Of a stretch of DNA of 64,000 nucleotides, positions 48,203 through 59,515 are shown piece by piece (the first letter of the stretch is position 1; each line of letters opens with the position of its first letter). Position numbers and translations under genes: made by a program. This stretch comes from Naganishia liquefaciens (lineage: Eukaryota; Basidiomycota; Tremellomycetes; Filobasidiales; Filobasidiaceae): positions 930,001 through 994,000 of the forward strand of contig BLZA01000009.1 in the NCBI GenBank assembly GCA_013423385.1, in the 5' to 3' direction. The notes under the pieces were generated by a model. It was not told the origin of the DNA. It ran no database searches and saw only the letters and a list, made by a program, of their open reading frames with translations.

Positions 48203-49570
48203 ATGTATTCCACCGCCACCTTGTTTACGGTCCTTGCCGCCTTGGCACAGACGTCGCTCGCTGCCCCTGTTCAGCAACTTTCCAATAACGGACAATGCCT
48301 GACCGTAAGCGGGAATTTGAGCTGAGATTCGAAGGCTGACAAAACAATGTTGTGCTAATGATAGGTGGCTGACCCGAATGGCGGAGCTGCGGTGACTCTG
48401 GCCGCTTGTAATGACGCGAACACTCAGCAGACGTCGACTGGCCAGCAATGGATCATCCAGGAGGGCAACAACCAAGGGGTTCGACTTTTCGGTACGGACC
48501 TTTGCCTCGACGCCCAGACGGACCCCAACCCCGGGCGACCCACCTTGGTCTATCCTTGCATCGGCACCGGTCCGCAGACATGGGTAAGCTGAACTTAGAA
48601 GCCACCATGACTTAGTCCTGATTTCCTTCCAGTACTTGACCCCGGATGACAGAGTCGCCATTACTGGTGGCACTCAGTGCTTGTCGGCAAACGGGGGAAA
48701 CGCTGAAACACAGAACTGTGCCCCGGGTGTCGATTCGGAGGTGAGTTGGTCGACGGCAGTTGTCTCCTCCGGCTGGCTGACCTGGCTTACATTGATCATA
48801 GGCTTTCACCCCGACTTTCTTGTTCGATGACAGTGCGGCGTCTTCCAGCGCGCCGTCGGATACCGCATCGCAGACTGCCACGGCTTCGAACGGCGGCATT
48901 ATCGGAGGTGGTGCAGGATCATCCACATCGTCTCTCGCATCAAGCATCTCGTCTGGCGCCGCCTCAGCTACCAGCTCTTTGGCAGCAATAACATCTTCAG
49001 TCTCGTCGGGTGCCTCTGCGGCGACGGAAAGCGCTTCAAGCGCAGTCTGTGAGTTTAATTAACGCTTGCGCAGGTATTCAACTTACGATTGTCACCTTCT
49101 TGCTAGCCTCCGCCAGCGCAAGTGCATCGTCCGCGATTGCCAGTGCATCTAGCAGCGCAACTGATGGCGCTTCATCCGTCATGTCGGATGCGAGTTCCAT
49201 GGCAACCAGCGCCCAGAGCGCTGCTACCTCTGGAGCGTCAGCGGCTTCGAGTGGAGTCTCCTCGGCAGCTTCGGCGGCCTCGAGCGGAGCGTCTGGTGCA
49301 GTAGAGAGCGCCACATCAGGCGCCTCTTCAGTAGTATCGCAGGCCACGGGTGCGTTGGGATCTGCTACCAACGCTGTTAGTTCCGCTGTCAGTGTAGTCA
49401 CGAGCGCGTGAGTCCGTCTCGTCTTGCCATCTGTCCTTTCGACTGACTTGCAAATCAGGGCCGGCGCCGCCACCAGTCCCGCATCAGGAGCAGGGTCCTC
49501 CATGCCCAGCTTTGGCTTCCCTGCATTGGTCTCGCTGATCGGCATCTCCTTCGGCGCTCTCTTGCTGTAA
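48203..49570 (+). CDS. Secreted ricin-B-lectin-domain protein, Ala/Ser-rich, likely GPI-anchored (copy 1)
   Basis: A probable cell-wall or surface carbohydrate-binding protein. Seen: signal peptide MYSTATLFTVLAALAQTSLA; one ricin-B/CBM13-like domain of about 120 residues (QQLSNNGQCLTV, STGQQWII, LFGTDLCLDAQ, TWYLTPDDRVAITGGTQCL) with Q-x-W repeats and paired Cys; FTPTFLFDDS; then about 170 residues of Ala/Ser-rich stalk (SSASSAIASASSS-like); and a C-terminal hydrophobic tail (FPALVSLIGISFGALLL) after a small-residue site, as GPI signals require. Introns follow GQCLT, PQTW, DSE, SAV and TSA. Copy 2, at 50883-52174, has the same order and the same intron positions, so the two arose by tandem duplication. 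No toxin-like catalytic domain is present. Confidence 0.88.
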
Positions 49571-50882
49571 AACAACATTCAACTGCTTCCCGGGATCCTA
49601 CATCCATAAAACGGACATATGACATACACGATCTTCCGACGCATCTCAGACTGGATTATAAGGCACCCACCATAATCTATAGCCAATCCCGCATGTACAG
49701 ACGCCTATAAAAAATGCATTATTCGGCTTACGGCAGTCGACTAATGCACCCTCTAAGCTCTCTCTCAAAGTGAAAATGATCCTCGAGAAGCCCAAACAAA
49801 AGTAGGGCACACTTTGACTCAAATCATACCTTCAGGGGAGGTAGCGGGAGGTGGGCGGCGAACCACTAGTCGGTGGAGCTGTTAGGGAAAGCCGTTGGCA
49901 ACGTCGCAAAATTCCGACCAAGCCGATAGCATGTAAGGAGTTACAAGCCATGCAAGATATACCTCCGGAAAACAGGCGATATTACAGTCCGTTAAAAAGA
50001 AGAGAACGATGAGCACATGAGCTTCCAAGTGCAACCCCGCTCTCGATCAGCTTCTTGATCTTCTGTAACTTGTATGATTTTCCGATATCGATCAGCTCGA
50101 CGACTGGGCGACGACTGGACTGGTCTGGACTAGACTAGACTGGCTCTTCGCACGCGCGAATCATCAAAGCCGGATCATGCAAAGCAGTAGATGGCCCAGC
50201 TCAATAGAGCTTTCAGTGGCTATAGCAAGCTTGTTAGCTAGCATTGTGCGATGGCTTACACGATCATCATACATACCTATATAGCACGGGATCAATTTTT
50301 GAACGAATACCACACTAGCTTCATTCGTTGATCGCCGTCGCTACGACGTCATTTCTTCACCTTCGGCTTGGCAGCTGGCCTCGGAACGCAAAGTAGAGGG
50401 ACAAGCAGAGGACCACTTCGTAAAGACGCCGTCCGCTACATCACAGATCATAAAGACTTTAAATAGATCTTGGAGTCGTAGCCAATCAGCTAATCGATTA
50501 TTTGGCGCAGCAGATATTGGCCCCGCTCAATGTAAGTCAGGTCACAGAATCGGTGCTATTCTGCTTCCTTGGCGATCTATCTGCTTCCTTGTGCGGCTTG
50601 ACATTGAGTGCCATGCGCCATAGTAGAATTCATCCGTCCGAGACCGGCTCAACGTGAGGCGAGCGTGAGGCGCCTAGCAAGATATGACGGTGACTCACCA
50701 GATCAACCCTATTCTTGAGGTGACGCAGATGATGTCGCCTCGGATGTTGGTTGCAGTATGACGTGACGTTGATGTGCCCCAGTCCACCGACTACTTAAAC
50801 CATAGCCAAGATGGAAGAGTGGTGCGTTTTTGATAAGTGCTCGTACCTCCTTCCACCAACACCTTAGCATCCTCGCAACTCC
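49571..50882. other. Intergenic between the two lectin genes
   Basis: About 1.3 kb. No gene is seen. A short degenerate repeat of GACTGGACT-like units lies near 50.10-50.15 kb. It should contain the promoter of the second lectin gene. Confidence 0.45.
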
Positions 50883-52174
50883 ATGATGTTTTCGTCCACC
50901 ACCCTCATACTTGCTCTCGCAGCGTTAGCTCGATCATCAAATGCGGCTCAAGTCCATCAACTTGCCAATAACGGCCAATGCCTGACGGTGAGGTGTCCTA
51001 CACTTTCGACCAGACAGGCTCTCACATATCTTTTTAGGTCGCTAATCCCAACAGTGGAGCGTCCGTCACATTGGCGGCTTGCGACAGCGATAACAATCAA
51101 ATGTCTTCAACCGGTCAACAATGGGTTATCTCGCCGGGGAACAATCAAGGCGTTCAGCTGTACGGCACCAACTTATGTCTAGACGCCCAAAGCAACCCTG
51201 AGGCTGGAAGGCTGGTTCTAGTCTATCCATGCATCGGCACAAACCCTCAGACTTGGGTAAGCAGAGCGTCAGTGATCGGAAGGGGAGTGGGGGTTTCTGA
51301 TACACTTCTTGATTTGCAGTATTTGACTCCAGACGACCGAGTTGCCATAACTGGCGGCAACCAGTGTCTTTCTGTCGCTGGATCTAACGCCGAGACTCAG
51401 CGTTGTGGACCAAGCATCGATGCCCAGGTAAGCTATTGGGAAGAGGCAAAAGCCCTCATGTACCTGACATTTTGTGCAGGCTTTCAATCCTACATTCTTG
51501 TTTGATACCCCTAGCAGTAGTTCCGCAAGCTCGACTGCCAGTTCTACCAATGGCATCGTGGGCGGAGGAGTCGGTTCCGTAACCAGCTCGGTCGCATCTG
51601 CCACATCGTCCCTTGCTTCAGCGGGCTCCTCAGTCGCATCTCAAGCCAGCAGTGGTGTCAGCAGTGGGATAGCCGCCGCTTCATCGCAAGTCTCCTCCGC
51701 TATTGCTGCTGCTTCACAAAGCGCTTCCAGTGTGATCTGTAAGTTGTTGAATCTGTCCTCGAGACCGAGACCAACGAGGACATTTGCATTTTTTAGCCTC
51801 GGCATCGTCAAGCGCTTCATCAGCCATTGCTAGTCTTTCAAGCTCTGGGGCATCCGCTGCCAGCTCAGCCCAAGCCGCTGCGACCTCAGGAGCATCCGCA
51901 GCTTCTGGCATGGCCTCCGGCGCATCAGGCGGCGTCTCGGGTGGTCTTGCGTCCGCCACCAGTGCTTTGCAGTCGGCGGTTAGTGCAGCAACCAGCGCGT
52001 GAGTCATTTCCGCTGCACGGAAATATGTTCTGTTCTGAACCTTTCCTCGGCGCATGTTACAGGGCAGCGGCAGTTACCAGTCTTCGATCATCGGGTGTTT
52101 CGGAGTTGCCGAGTCTCGGCTTACCTGTCGCCATATCCCTGTTCGGTGTCGCCATTGGAGCTTTCGTGTTCTAG
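50883..52174 (+). CDS. Secreted ricin-B-lectin-domain protein, Ala/Ser-rich, likely GPI-anchored (copy 2)
   Basis: Paralogue of the gene at 48203-49570. Seen: signal peptide (MMFSSTTLILALAALARSSNA), lectin domain with QLANNGQCLTV, SSTGQQWVISPGNNQG, LYGTNLCLDAQ, YPCIGTNPQTW and YLTPDDRVAITGGNQCL, then FNPTFLFDT, an Ala/Ser/Gly-rich stalk, and a hydrophobic C-terminal end (LPVAISLFGVAIGAFVF) suited to GPI attachment. Introns follow CLT, QTW, DAQ, SVI and TSA, the same five places as in copy 1. The stalk differs more than the lectin domain, as expected for low-complexity sequence. Two ATGs lie side by side at 50883 and 50886; either may serve. Confidence 0.88.
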
Positions 52175-52875
52175 ACCGACAAGCGCTCTTCAAGTAAAGA
52201 CAACGCTCCATGACAATACACGGGCTGGAGTTCCGATCAAGCCGAATACTAAAACTGCTGTCATCTACCACTCGCCTTGAAAGGAAGTATAAACGAGCAG
52301 CACATCTATAACTTTAATCATAATCAGCCAAAAGATGAATAATATAATCAATTCAGAATAGGCAAGCTACCAGGCATTAAAATGTTCGCACAGAGGCGGC
52401 CAGACTGATCAGCTCGAGATTAGGGCCAAGTTAGACTACGTTTGATTCTCTCAGCGGAAGAGCTGACCGAGCAAGCATGAGTACTTTTCGTGTCGGGGTC
52501 CGGCCGGGTAAGTTTGAACTGGCACCCGCTTGCGCACTCTCATGCACACCCTCATACACACCCTCATGCACACCCTCATGCACACCCTCATGCACACTCT
52601 CATGCACATTCTAATGCACACTCTCATGCGCACTCTTATGCCCTCATACGATGATCATGCTAGCTGTGAAACTTCCTTTGTTGAACGGCGAAAATCCCAA
52701 TTCATCTTCCTGGTCGATCGTCTTCCGCCTTTAAGGTCCACTACCTCTGCATCTCCCCTTGCTGTCCTCGATCTTCTCTGAAGGACTATTCTCTGGATTT
52801 TGTCGGAACAGGCGAGTGCCGCACACTAAAATTTTACACTAGTATAATCAGTCGCTGAAGATCAATGAGTGATCC
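52175..52875. other. Convergent intergenic region with minisatellite
   Basis: About 700 bp between the second lectin stop and the stop of the disordered protein. It holds the 12-bp tandem repeat and no gene. Confidence 0.5.
52535..52642. repeat. 12-bp minisatellite, nine units
   Basis: Nine head-to-tail units with consensus CACCCTCATGCA. Four central units differ by at most one base and the edge units carry more changes. A degenerate tenth unit precedes at 52523-52534. Because 12 is a multiple of 3, open frames cross it on both strands and read Met-His-Thr-Leu or Met-Arg-Val-Cys repeats; these are by-products and not evidence of a gene. Confidence 0.95.
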
Positions 52876-55262
52876 TTAGTTCGAGGGTCGTCTGTACGGC
52901 GGCAATAAGCCCATCATCCATCCAAGTCCTTTCCCTCCATCCGCTGACAAACTTCGCTGACCCGAAGCAGCGGCGTTCTTTGCGGATCCTTGCGCCCGTC
53001 CATTGCCTTGCGTTTTGACACGGTTCAACACTCGGTGAAGCGGATGTCTGCCAGTCGGTTTCGTTGTCTTTTGCCCTGACCCGCTGGACCGCATACGTAT
53101 TGCTGAAGTCGGCACAGGATTGACCGGATGGTTAACTGCTCCACGTGGAGAATTCTTGACAAGACCTTGACTCATACGCGTCTCTGGTATCGGTCCTTTC
53201 ACATGTACGGGAATAATGCGAGGCGATGTGCTCTGAGCGGGTTTTTTTGCGTAGCGCTTTGCAGTTCTGGAATCGTAGACCTCGTGAGCCGACAACTGTT
53301 AGTAAACTGGAGCATTCAATCACTGACTTGTCTTGCATATTGTGCGGTGCGGTTACCCTGATCGGTAGCGAAATGGAGGCGCTTCGGGATTGAACATGCG
53401 CTCGACGTGATCCAGCCGCGGTAGGGACCGGCAACACGCCGGCAGAAAAGGCAGATCCTCGCAGCTGTGGATTTGGGCCCAACTGGCAATTCTGCCGTAA
53501 CATGCTGCTGAGATATGGCTGCAATTGAGGCGGATAGGGCCGAACACCCATCTGAGATGGTGTTCCTCTGAGTGCCGTCCGTTGGGCCAGCGTCGGCGCA
53601 TGCGTTGGAAGATGGGCCGACGAGAAGCTTGAGGGTATAGAGCATCGTTGGCTGGACACAGAGAGCGCATTGAAGTGAAGAGGACGAATGGGAGGTGTTG
53701 AAGGAGAGATCGGAAAGATCGGAGAGATCGGTAAAGGATATGTCATTTGCGAGAAACTTGCTGTCAAGGAAGGGCGGATGCCGGAGATGGGCGGCGGGAC
53801 CATTCGCAGAGGGGGAATGATCGAGGAGGGGCGTCTTAAAGGTATTGGAGGTGATAATGTTTGCCCCCTATACACCCCCATATTCGATGGTAAACTATCA
53901 GCCGAAGAAGATCGCGAATTTGATGTCATGGAGGTCGAATCCGAGTCAATGTCAGATACCGAGTGCCGAAAAGATCTTCTTCGGCTCCGGGTGTGTTCCT
54001 TCCTGCGATCTTGATCTGGCCGACGGTAAGGCGTTCGTCCCCTTTGGCCCGCTTGGTACCTTCCCTCATACCTTTCTTTCGCGATATGGTGGGGCGGGTT
54101 GACTCTGGATATGCTGTCTTCGGGAACAATTGTCATGTCGCGAGGATCGACCGGAAGTGGCGGAAAAGAACAGACATTCGTTAGGGGGCTTGGGGACTGG
54201 GCAACGCGGTGGGATACCTTTTGAAGCGCTACAGAATAGGCGGATGCTCGCTCGAAGCCAGCACTGATATGGCTTGGCGGTCGCTGAACCACTGCAGCAC
54301 TGGGAGACGTTTCGATTCTGGTGGATGGCGGGGCTTTCCGCGACACAGATGGTGAATATCGGATGCGAAGTTTCAAATTCCTTGCTGTCACCGGAACAAT
54401 CATCCGTGGCCGGACTTGAGCCTAGCCATGCAGAGTGTCTTGCTATGAGACTGAAAGAAAACATGTGCGATTGAAGCTAAAAGACGACTCACAGGACTGC
54501 GTTGATTGACTTCGTCGCCCTCCTCACTACTTTCCGAAATCTCCGTCAGTGCCAGGTTCGAGGGCGGATGGTATGGTGTAGGAGGTCTTCGCCCTCTGGA
54601 GGGTATTTGCTCTGTCGCTCCCTTCGAAATGTTCAACTGTACCGCTTCCACCCCTGTTATCTTCGAGTTATGGGTCCTAGTGGGAAACTGGCCAGCAGAA
54701 GCTGATACAGTATCAGCGTTTGCTGAACCCTGGGTCTCCTGTGCCGGTATCACAACAATAGATTCACTCGCCCATGTCGCCTTCTGGTTCAGGGCGGGAT
54801 TCTCATCTCGGACAGCAGACCTTCTATCATTCTGATTTTCTGGAAGCTTCGCCTCGACTTTGGCTTCATCGATCTTGGAGAGGGCTTCTGAAGGATACTT
54901 CATTAGGGTAGTCCTTGATCAGCGGGAGAGTGGCGTTTAGCCCACCTTGTAAAGCGGTCCTTCGGGCAAACTCCGCCCGTCGTTCTTCCCATTGCCTCCT
55001 CTCCGCTAAACTTGCCCTTCGTGAGACTGACTGCGCTGGTAATACCGTGCCGTGTTCTGTGGCATCGTCTTCCTCCCCAGCATTTCTTTGCGAAACAATG
55101 ACATTCCGTTGATACGAAAAGGTTGATTCAGTATTTGACGTAGAACTTGGTGGCAAGTCGTGCGTCCATTGTTGAATCTGATTGTACCATCGTGCGTTCA
55201 GCGAGGCTTCGGACGGAGCGATGGTATACGCAGAGTACGAGTAGGCGGATGCCGGCTCCGAC
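52876..55262 (-). CDS. Large disordered Ser/Pro/Arg-rich protein, unknown function
   Basis: I do not recognise a family. Seen: an N-terminal exon (MSEPASAYSYSAYTIAPSE onward) with a charged helix around RASLAERRQWEERRAEFARR that continues across an intron (donor GTGGGC, acceptor CCTTCAG near 54.88 kb) into EALSKIDEAKVEAKLPE; this is a likely short coiled coil. Then disordered acidic sequence (LTEISESSEEGDEV), a second intron at about 54.4-54.5 kb, and a Pro/Ser/Arg-rich exon of about 400 residues with SR-like stretches (RSRRRSFRHSVSD). The last exon ends GMMGLLPPYRRPSN-like at 52876 after one more intron. It may be a scaffold or regulatory protein. Exon borders at the 3' side are approximate. 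Confidence 0.65.
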
Positions 55263-56003
55263 ATATTGCCAAGAATGATGATGTACCATATACTAGACGA
55301 GGGCAGCCGAGCAACGTCGACAAGGCATGACAACGTGCATTTCTCGCCATCTCGTATGTGTCCAAAATCAACTTGAGGATTCCCAGATGATGATCGACCA
55401 TAGCTTCCATCCGGCTTCCATGCTTCATTTCGCGGACTGATGCGATTTCGCTGGGCACTTCTCCCCTATTATTCTGAGTCAAGCGATTGCACTTCTCCCA
55501 CGCCGGTCACGGTATGCTATCACTGCCAGGTCACAAAGTCTCCCAATCAACGACGCAAAATGATTCCTGGCGCTCGCTACATCCCGGTTACTGCTCACAA
55601 CGGATCCATCTAGCCAAATGAATTCCGAGCTCGAGCTTTCGAACCTGAGCAAGAGCTGTCGAATGGATGACGTACTTTTAAGAAAGGCGCGTTTCATACA
55701 TCGGGTACACAATGAAACGTCAAGGACCGATAACCTTTCTAATGATAGTGCTCGATTGTCATGATTGTCGCATATCAGGGTAGAGTTTGCTTTAAGGTGA
55801 CGTTGCTTCGCCCTTGAAGCAGACGCTCAATAAGGGCTTGTCCTCGACCGATCTTACTTCTCTGTGCTTCCATCATGTACTTGATGCGAAAAGTATTGAG
55901 GAGCACCACGATGGCTGTCCCCACCCTCTTTCCAGATTAATCGATGTGCATCTCCTACACGACGAACCCAGGTGCGTCTGTCTTACTGCAATCTTCCAAC
56001 TCG
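55263..56003. promoter_or_regulatory. Divergent intergenic region, disordered protein / small protein
   Basis: About 740 bp with short open frames lacking motifs; presumed promoters of both flanking genes. Confidence 0.4.
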
Positions 56004-56477
56004 ATGTCTTCACTACAGTGGTTCGAACCGCCTGCAAAGCCATCAGTATCGGACACGCCATCCACGTTCTGGCCCGCCCAAGTCAGCAACCCTCGCCTCA
56101 TCAAGCCTCCCTTGCCGACATCGTCCGCTCCCCCGGCAGAACCATACTCATTTCCGCCGGAGCACTTCCACTCTCTTCATCCTCCGGGATACATCTATTA
56201 CCCGACGATGTCTCAAGCGAAAATCTATACACTTTCCGACGAGGGCGACTGTCAAGCATTCGCGGATCCGTTCCAGAACCGCTACGACTGGATTCACCCC
56301 CTTTCGAGCCCCGTCTACAAGGTGCCTGTCAAGTGCGCAGATGTCTGGAATACAGTGCGGTGGGTTGTGGCGGGGAAGCATGAAAGAGGCGAGAATGGGC
56401 AGTTGAGCGCGGCGATGCGGAGGGCGCTGATAGATATGGTGGAAGAGGATAATGTAAAGCAGAAGAAAGGGAAGTGA
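56004..56477 (+). CDS. Small hypothetical protein, Pro-rich N terminus
   Basis: Unrecognised. A single open frame of about 157 codons from the ATG at 56004 (MSSLQWFEPPAKPS), also open upstream to 55944. The first half is Pro/Ser-rich (SNPRLIKPPLPTSSAPP). The second half looks folded, with aromatic and charged residues (CQAFADPFQNRYDWIHPLSS, CADVWNTVRWVVAGKH, MRRALIDMVEEDNVK). This compositional shift and the good second half argue for a real gene, but there is no intron or homology signal to confirm it. It could also be the last exon of a longer gene. Confidence 0.5.
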   Translation: MSSLQWFEPPAKPSVSDTPSTFWPAQVSNPRLIKPPLPTSSAPPAEPYSFPPEHFHSLHPPGYIYYPTMSQAKIYTLSDEGDCQAFADPFQNRYDWIHPLSSPVYKVPVKCADVWNTVRWVVAGKHERGENGQLSAAMRRALIDMVEEDNVKQKKGK

Positions 56478-56966
56478 GTGATATACAGGTGAGCACAAGA
56501 TCAGGGCAGCGATGAAATCCTCCATGTGCCCAAGGGGCTCATCTTACTTCACAGCGCCGGATCTGCAACGTGTGCTCACCGCGGAATGTCGGAGAATGTG
56601 TTCCAATTGAGATAGTGTAAGATTTGGTTTACGTCGCCGACGACATCAGCGATATTGGTAGTCGATAGAGCGCTTGCCAATGACTTTACTATGGAGAAAA
56701 ACACCTGAAGTTGTATCTGCACGAGCTATCAGGCCCGGAGTCCCGATGAATCATTCGCCTGAGCACAGAGTCCATCCTCTTGTGCTCGAATGTTCCGTAG
56801 GATCACTCGAGACAACGACAAGATTAGAGAAACAGCGATGTTTCGATAAAACACACGATGGTGGTCGTAAAGCATGATATCCTGCAGTCCGGCAAACAGC
56901 CAACTTTACAACCCGTTGCTGAGATTACATTCACATCCAGAGTTCCTATTCCTTGGTGCCGTCTTG
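56478..56966. other. Convergent intergenic region before UBP8
   Basis: About 490 bp between convergent stops; nothing recognisable. Confidence 0.45.
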
Positions 56967-59268
56967 TTACACCTGACCCGAACCATACGCTATCGAAGTC
57001 TTGACATAGAAGAGCATATAAGCCTTCTGGTTCAACACCTGCGCTAGTGACGTCGACGTCACTATTCAGCGCAAGACATTTCAGTGCCCGGTCACCAAGA
57101 CACTCATGAAGACACACCTTTCTCGTCATCACACTGGAACCACTCGCACCCGCTCCGAACATTGGCCCAATAGTGGCCGTTATCGAGCTTGCCCTCGTGT
57201 GTGACCACGGTCGACAGCTGGTACCTGTACATCTCGCGGGGGAGTTGATCCTCTTGTCTGTAAAGGGGTGCAAGAAGGTCAAGCGGAGTTTCCGGCGAAG
57301 GGGAACTGTCATACCCATTGATCGCGTCGTGCATATACGGCCGCATGTCGAGCTCTGTCGGAAACGTCACCATGGTCTCCACTTTTGCCAGATTACTTGA
57401 ATTCTGCTCGAATCGCTGCCAAAGCAGAAAGACCGTGTCAGCGCGCTCCTCTCTCGGAAGACCGGTCTGCAGCTGACCTTGAGCTGTATCGCCAGCGTCT
57501 TCGGAAGCTGCTTGAACGACAACTGCTTCGTCGCGCTCTAACAGCTTGGAAATCAGCAATCCTCTCTCAAAAGGACCCACGCCCTTGTCAGAACCCACCG
57601 TCCCGCTCGACACGGCTCGGCACCGCGCACACGTATACGCCTTGTCACTCAACGTTTCCTCGGCCGTATACCGGCGAAAACACTCGCCGAGCGTCAGCGG
57701 CCCGGCGTGGCTCGATTGCAGGGACAAGCTGATATCGAGGATCGGGTCTTCGGTGTGCGTCTGGGCGCCGCACGAGGCGCAGGTGACGGTGGAAAGGAGT
57801 GTTCCGGCGAATGCGCGGTCTGGTGCAGGGGATAATCAGGGCTTTACGTAGAGATTGGAGGGAGTAGGACTGACGCGCAATGCAGGGACAGTGTACGTGT
57901 TTCGTGTCATCATTGCCGCTATGGACATGCAGCTGGTTCAACGCAGCGAGGAAAAATGCATGTGCGTCTTGCCCAGCCACGACAATTAGCCCGTGAGATT
58001 TTCGCAGGGTATAGAGCCTCACCTTGCTGCTCGTGTCCCGCCAGCTCGGAGCTCGCTTTCCACATTGACAGGAGCAGGGCCGTCGGCCCGAACGGGGTGC
58101 CCTCGCCCGTATACGCCTGCACGCGGCCGCATCAGCGAAACAGGATCCTCTAGGAGCTTGACGAATGAGACAAACCTCGATGAATGCCGTATCCATCTCA
58201 CAGCCCATACATTCCCCGACGCCTCCCAGAGCTACGCCATCCTCCCTCGCCTTTCCGGCCCGTCGCGCTTCGCACCCGCGCCTGCTGTGGGATTCGCTCA
58301 AAAAGTACTGCTTGAGCAGCGGGTTGTGAAAGAATGCTTGGAGGATGGCGGAGAGGAAGCATGTTTGCGAGAGGTTGAGGAGCGGGCGGATCGCTTCGGG
58401 GATGTTCAGGTCAAGAAGAGAAAGGCAGGGAGGAAGACGTACAGTGGCATCGGACGGGCGTGCTTCTATTGAGCACTGCTTTTTCTTCGGGCGTCGGTTT
58501 CCATACTTTGAACTTGACGCGCTTGCCATGTTCTAAGAGCAAGTCAGCGAATTTGTCTCCACAGCACCATTAGCGGACCGACCATCGACGGATATGTCCG
58601 ACCGTTCCTCCATGGTCCGCAGCGCACGGTTGCGCCACGTATCGATAATCTCGGCATAGACAAAGTCCTCGCATTGATGACAATAGATTGCACCCGTCAA
58701 TCCATCCACAGCTACAAACACAGGCCAGAAAAGGCGTAAGCAGAACAGCCAGGTCCGTGAGAGGAATGGCCAACTGACAAAACATGTGGCCCGACGCCCG
58801 CGCGTGCGCCCCCGGATGATCCACCACGACCTTGCGGGCCTTGCCCTTTCCCTTGTCCGACGACGACGACGCCGCCGCACCTGGCGGCGCCCTACTCGTC
58901 CCTCGCGCGCTGTCTGGGCTACGTATCGGACGCTTGATGACGATGCTCTTCCGGCACGAAATGATGTCGCATTGAAGGCATACGGACGGGCGGGGGGATG
59001 CGATGTGGCAGTGATGGCATTTCGGGAGTGGACGTTTTGGCGTTTTAGGATTCTTTCAAGAAAAGAGAAAAAAGGGAATGAGTGGGTGATGCAGAGGCGC
59101 AAGGATGCAGCGTACCTTGCTCGGTGCATACGTCGTCGGATCCAATGCCTCCCGGATACACCAGTTGATCACCTTGCGATACCGCGCTTGGAGGTCCTTG
59201 ATTTCATCTGATGAGCATGCATGCAGGTGTGCACACACCCCGGCATTGGTGTGGGATAGATCGGCCAT
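56967..59268 (-). CDS. UBP8: Ubiquitin carboxyl-terminal hydrolase UBP8/USP22, SAGA deubiquitinase
   Basis: Removes ubiquitin from histone H2B within the SAGA coactivator module. Seen: start MADLSHTNAGVCAHLHACSS; an N-terminal ZnF-UBP domain with Cys/His pairs (CLQCDIISC ... YCHQCEDFVY) between 59.27 and 58.6 kb, interrupted by a Ser/Lys-rich insert; a Cys box reading LLNLSQTCFLSAILQ, followed by FFHNPLLKQYFLSESH, as in USP22; AGTLLSTVTCASCGAQ and DPILDISLSLQ; CxxC zinc-type pairs (CARCRA); and the His box GKLDNGHYWANVR. The last intron joins WFQCDDEK to VLNQKAYMLFYV and gives the normal C terminus, with the stop at 56967. The usual Gly-Asn before Thr-Cys is Ser-Gln here. Its start is 247 bp from the divergent adenosine kinase start. 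Confidence 0.9.
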
Positions 59269-59515
59269 GGTGTGGTGTGCGCCGAGTGGCCTGCCCTGGG
59301 AGGAAGAAGACGCTGCTCATCATCTTACGGAATGGATGCTCGCGGCGCTCCCTGTGTCGGATGCAAACAGACGATTACCTAAGCAGCCGGGTCCGAGTCG
59401 CTCGCCTTGCCCCGTGCGTGCCTTGGGCCATGCATTTCTCCATTTCACCGTCCCCGTCCTCGCGCGATCCGTCCCTGCCTCGACGCTATTCACAACACAA
59501 CCAAGCCATCCCACC
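59269..59515. promoter_or_regulatory. Short bidirectional promoter, UBP8 / adenosine kinase
   Basis: Only 247 bp separate the two divergent start codons, so the genes probably share a promoter. No TATA box is evident. A pyrimidine-rich leader precedes the adenosine kinase ATG, which has a CCACC context. Confidence 0.5.

Noticed and set aside
48203-52174. Lectin genes as ricin-type toxins
   Set aside because: Only the B-type lectin domain is present, with no catalytic A chain or pore-forming part; they look like wall-anchored proteins.
52535-52642. Possible CRISPR-like array
   Set aside because: Units are 12 bp, directly adjacent and without spacers, in a eukaryotic genome; a plain minisatellite.
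52451-52781. Open frames with Met-His-Thr-Leu or Met-Arg-Val-Cys repeats
   Set aside because: They arise from the 12-bp minisatellite, whose unit is a multiple of three; no gene context.
56020-56050. GGTTCGAACC resembling a tRNA T arm
   Set aside because: No acceptor, D or anticodon stems can be drawn around it; it lies in a plausible coding frame.
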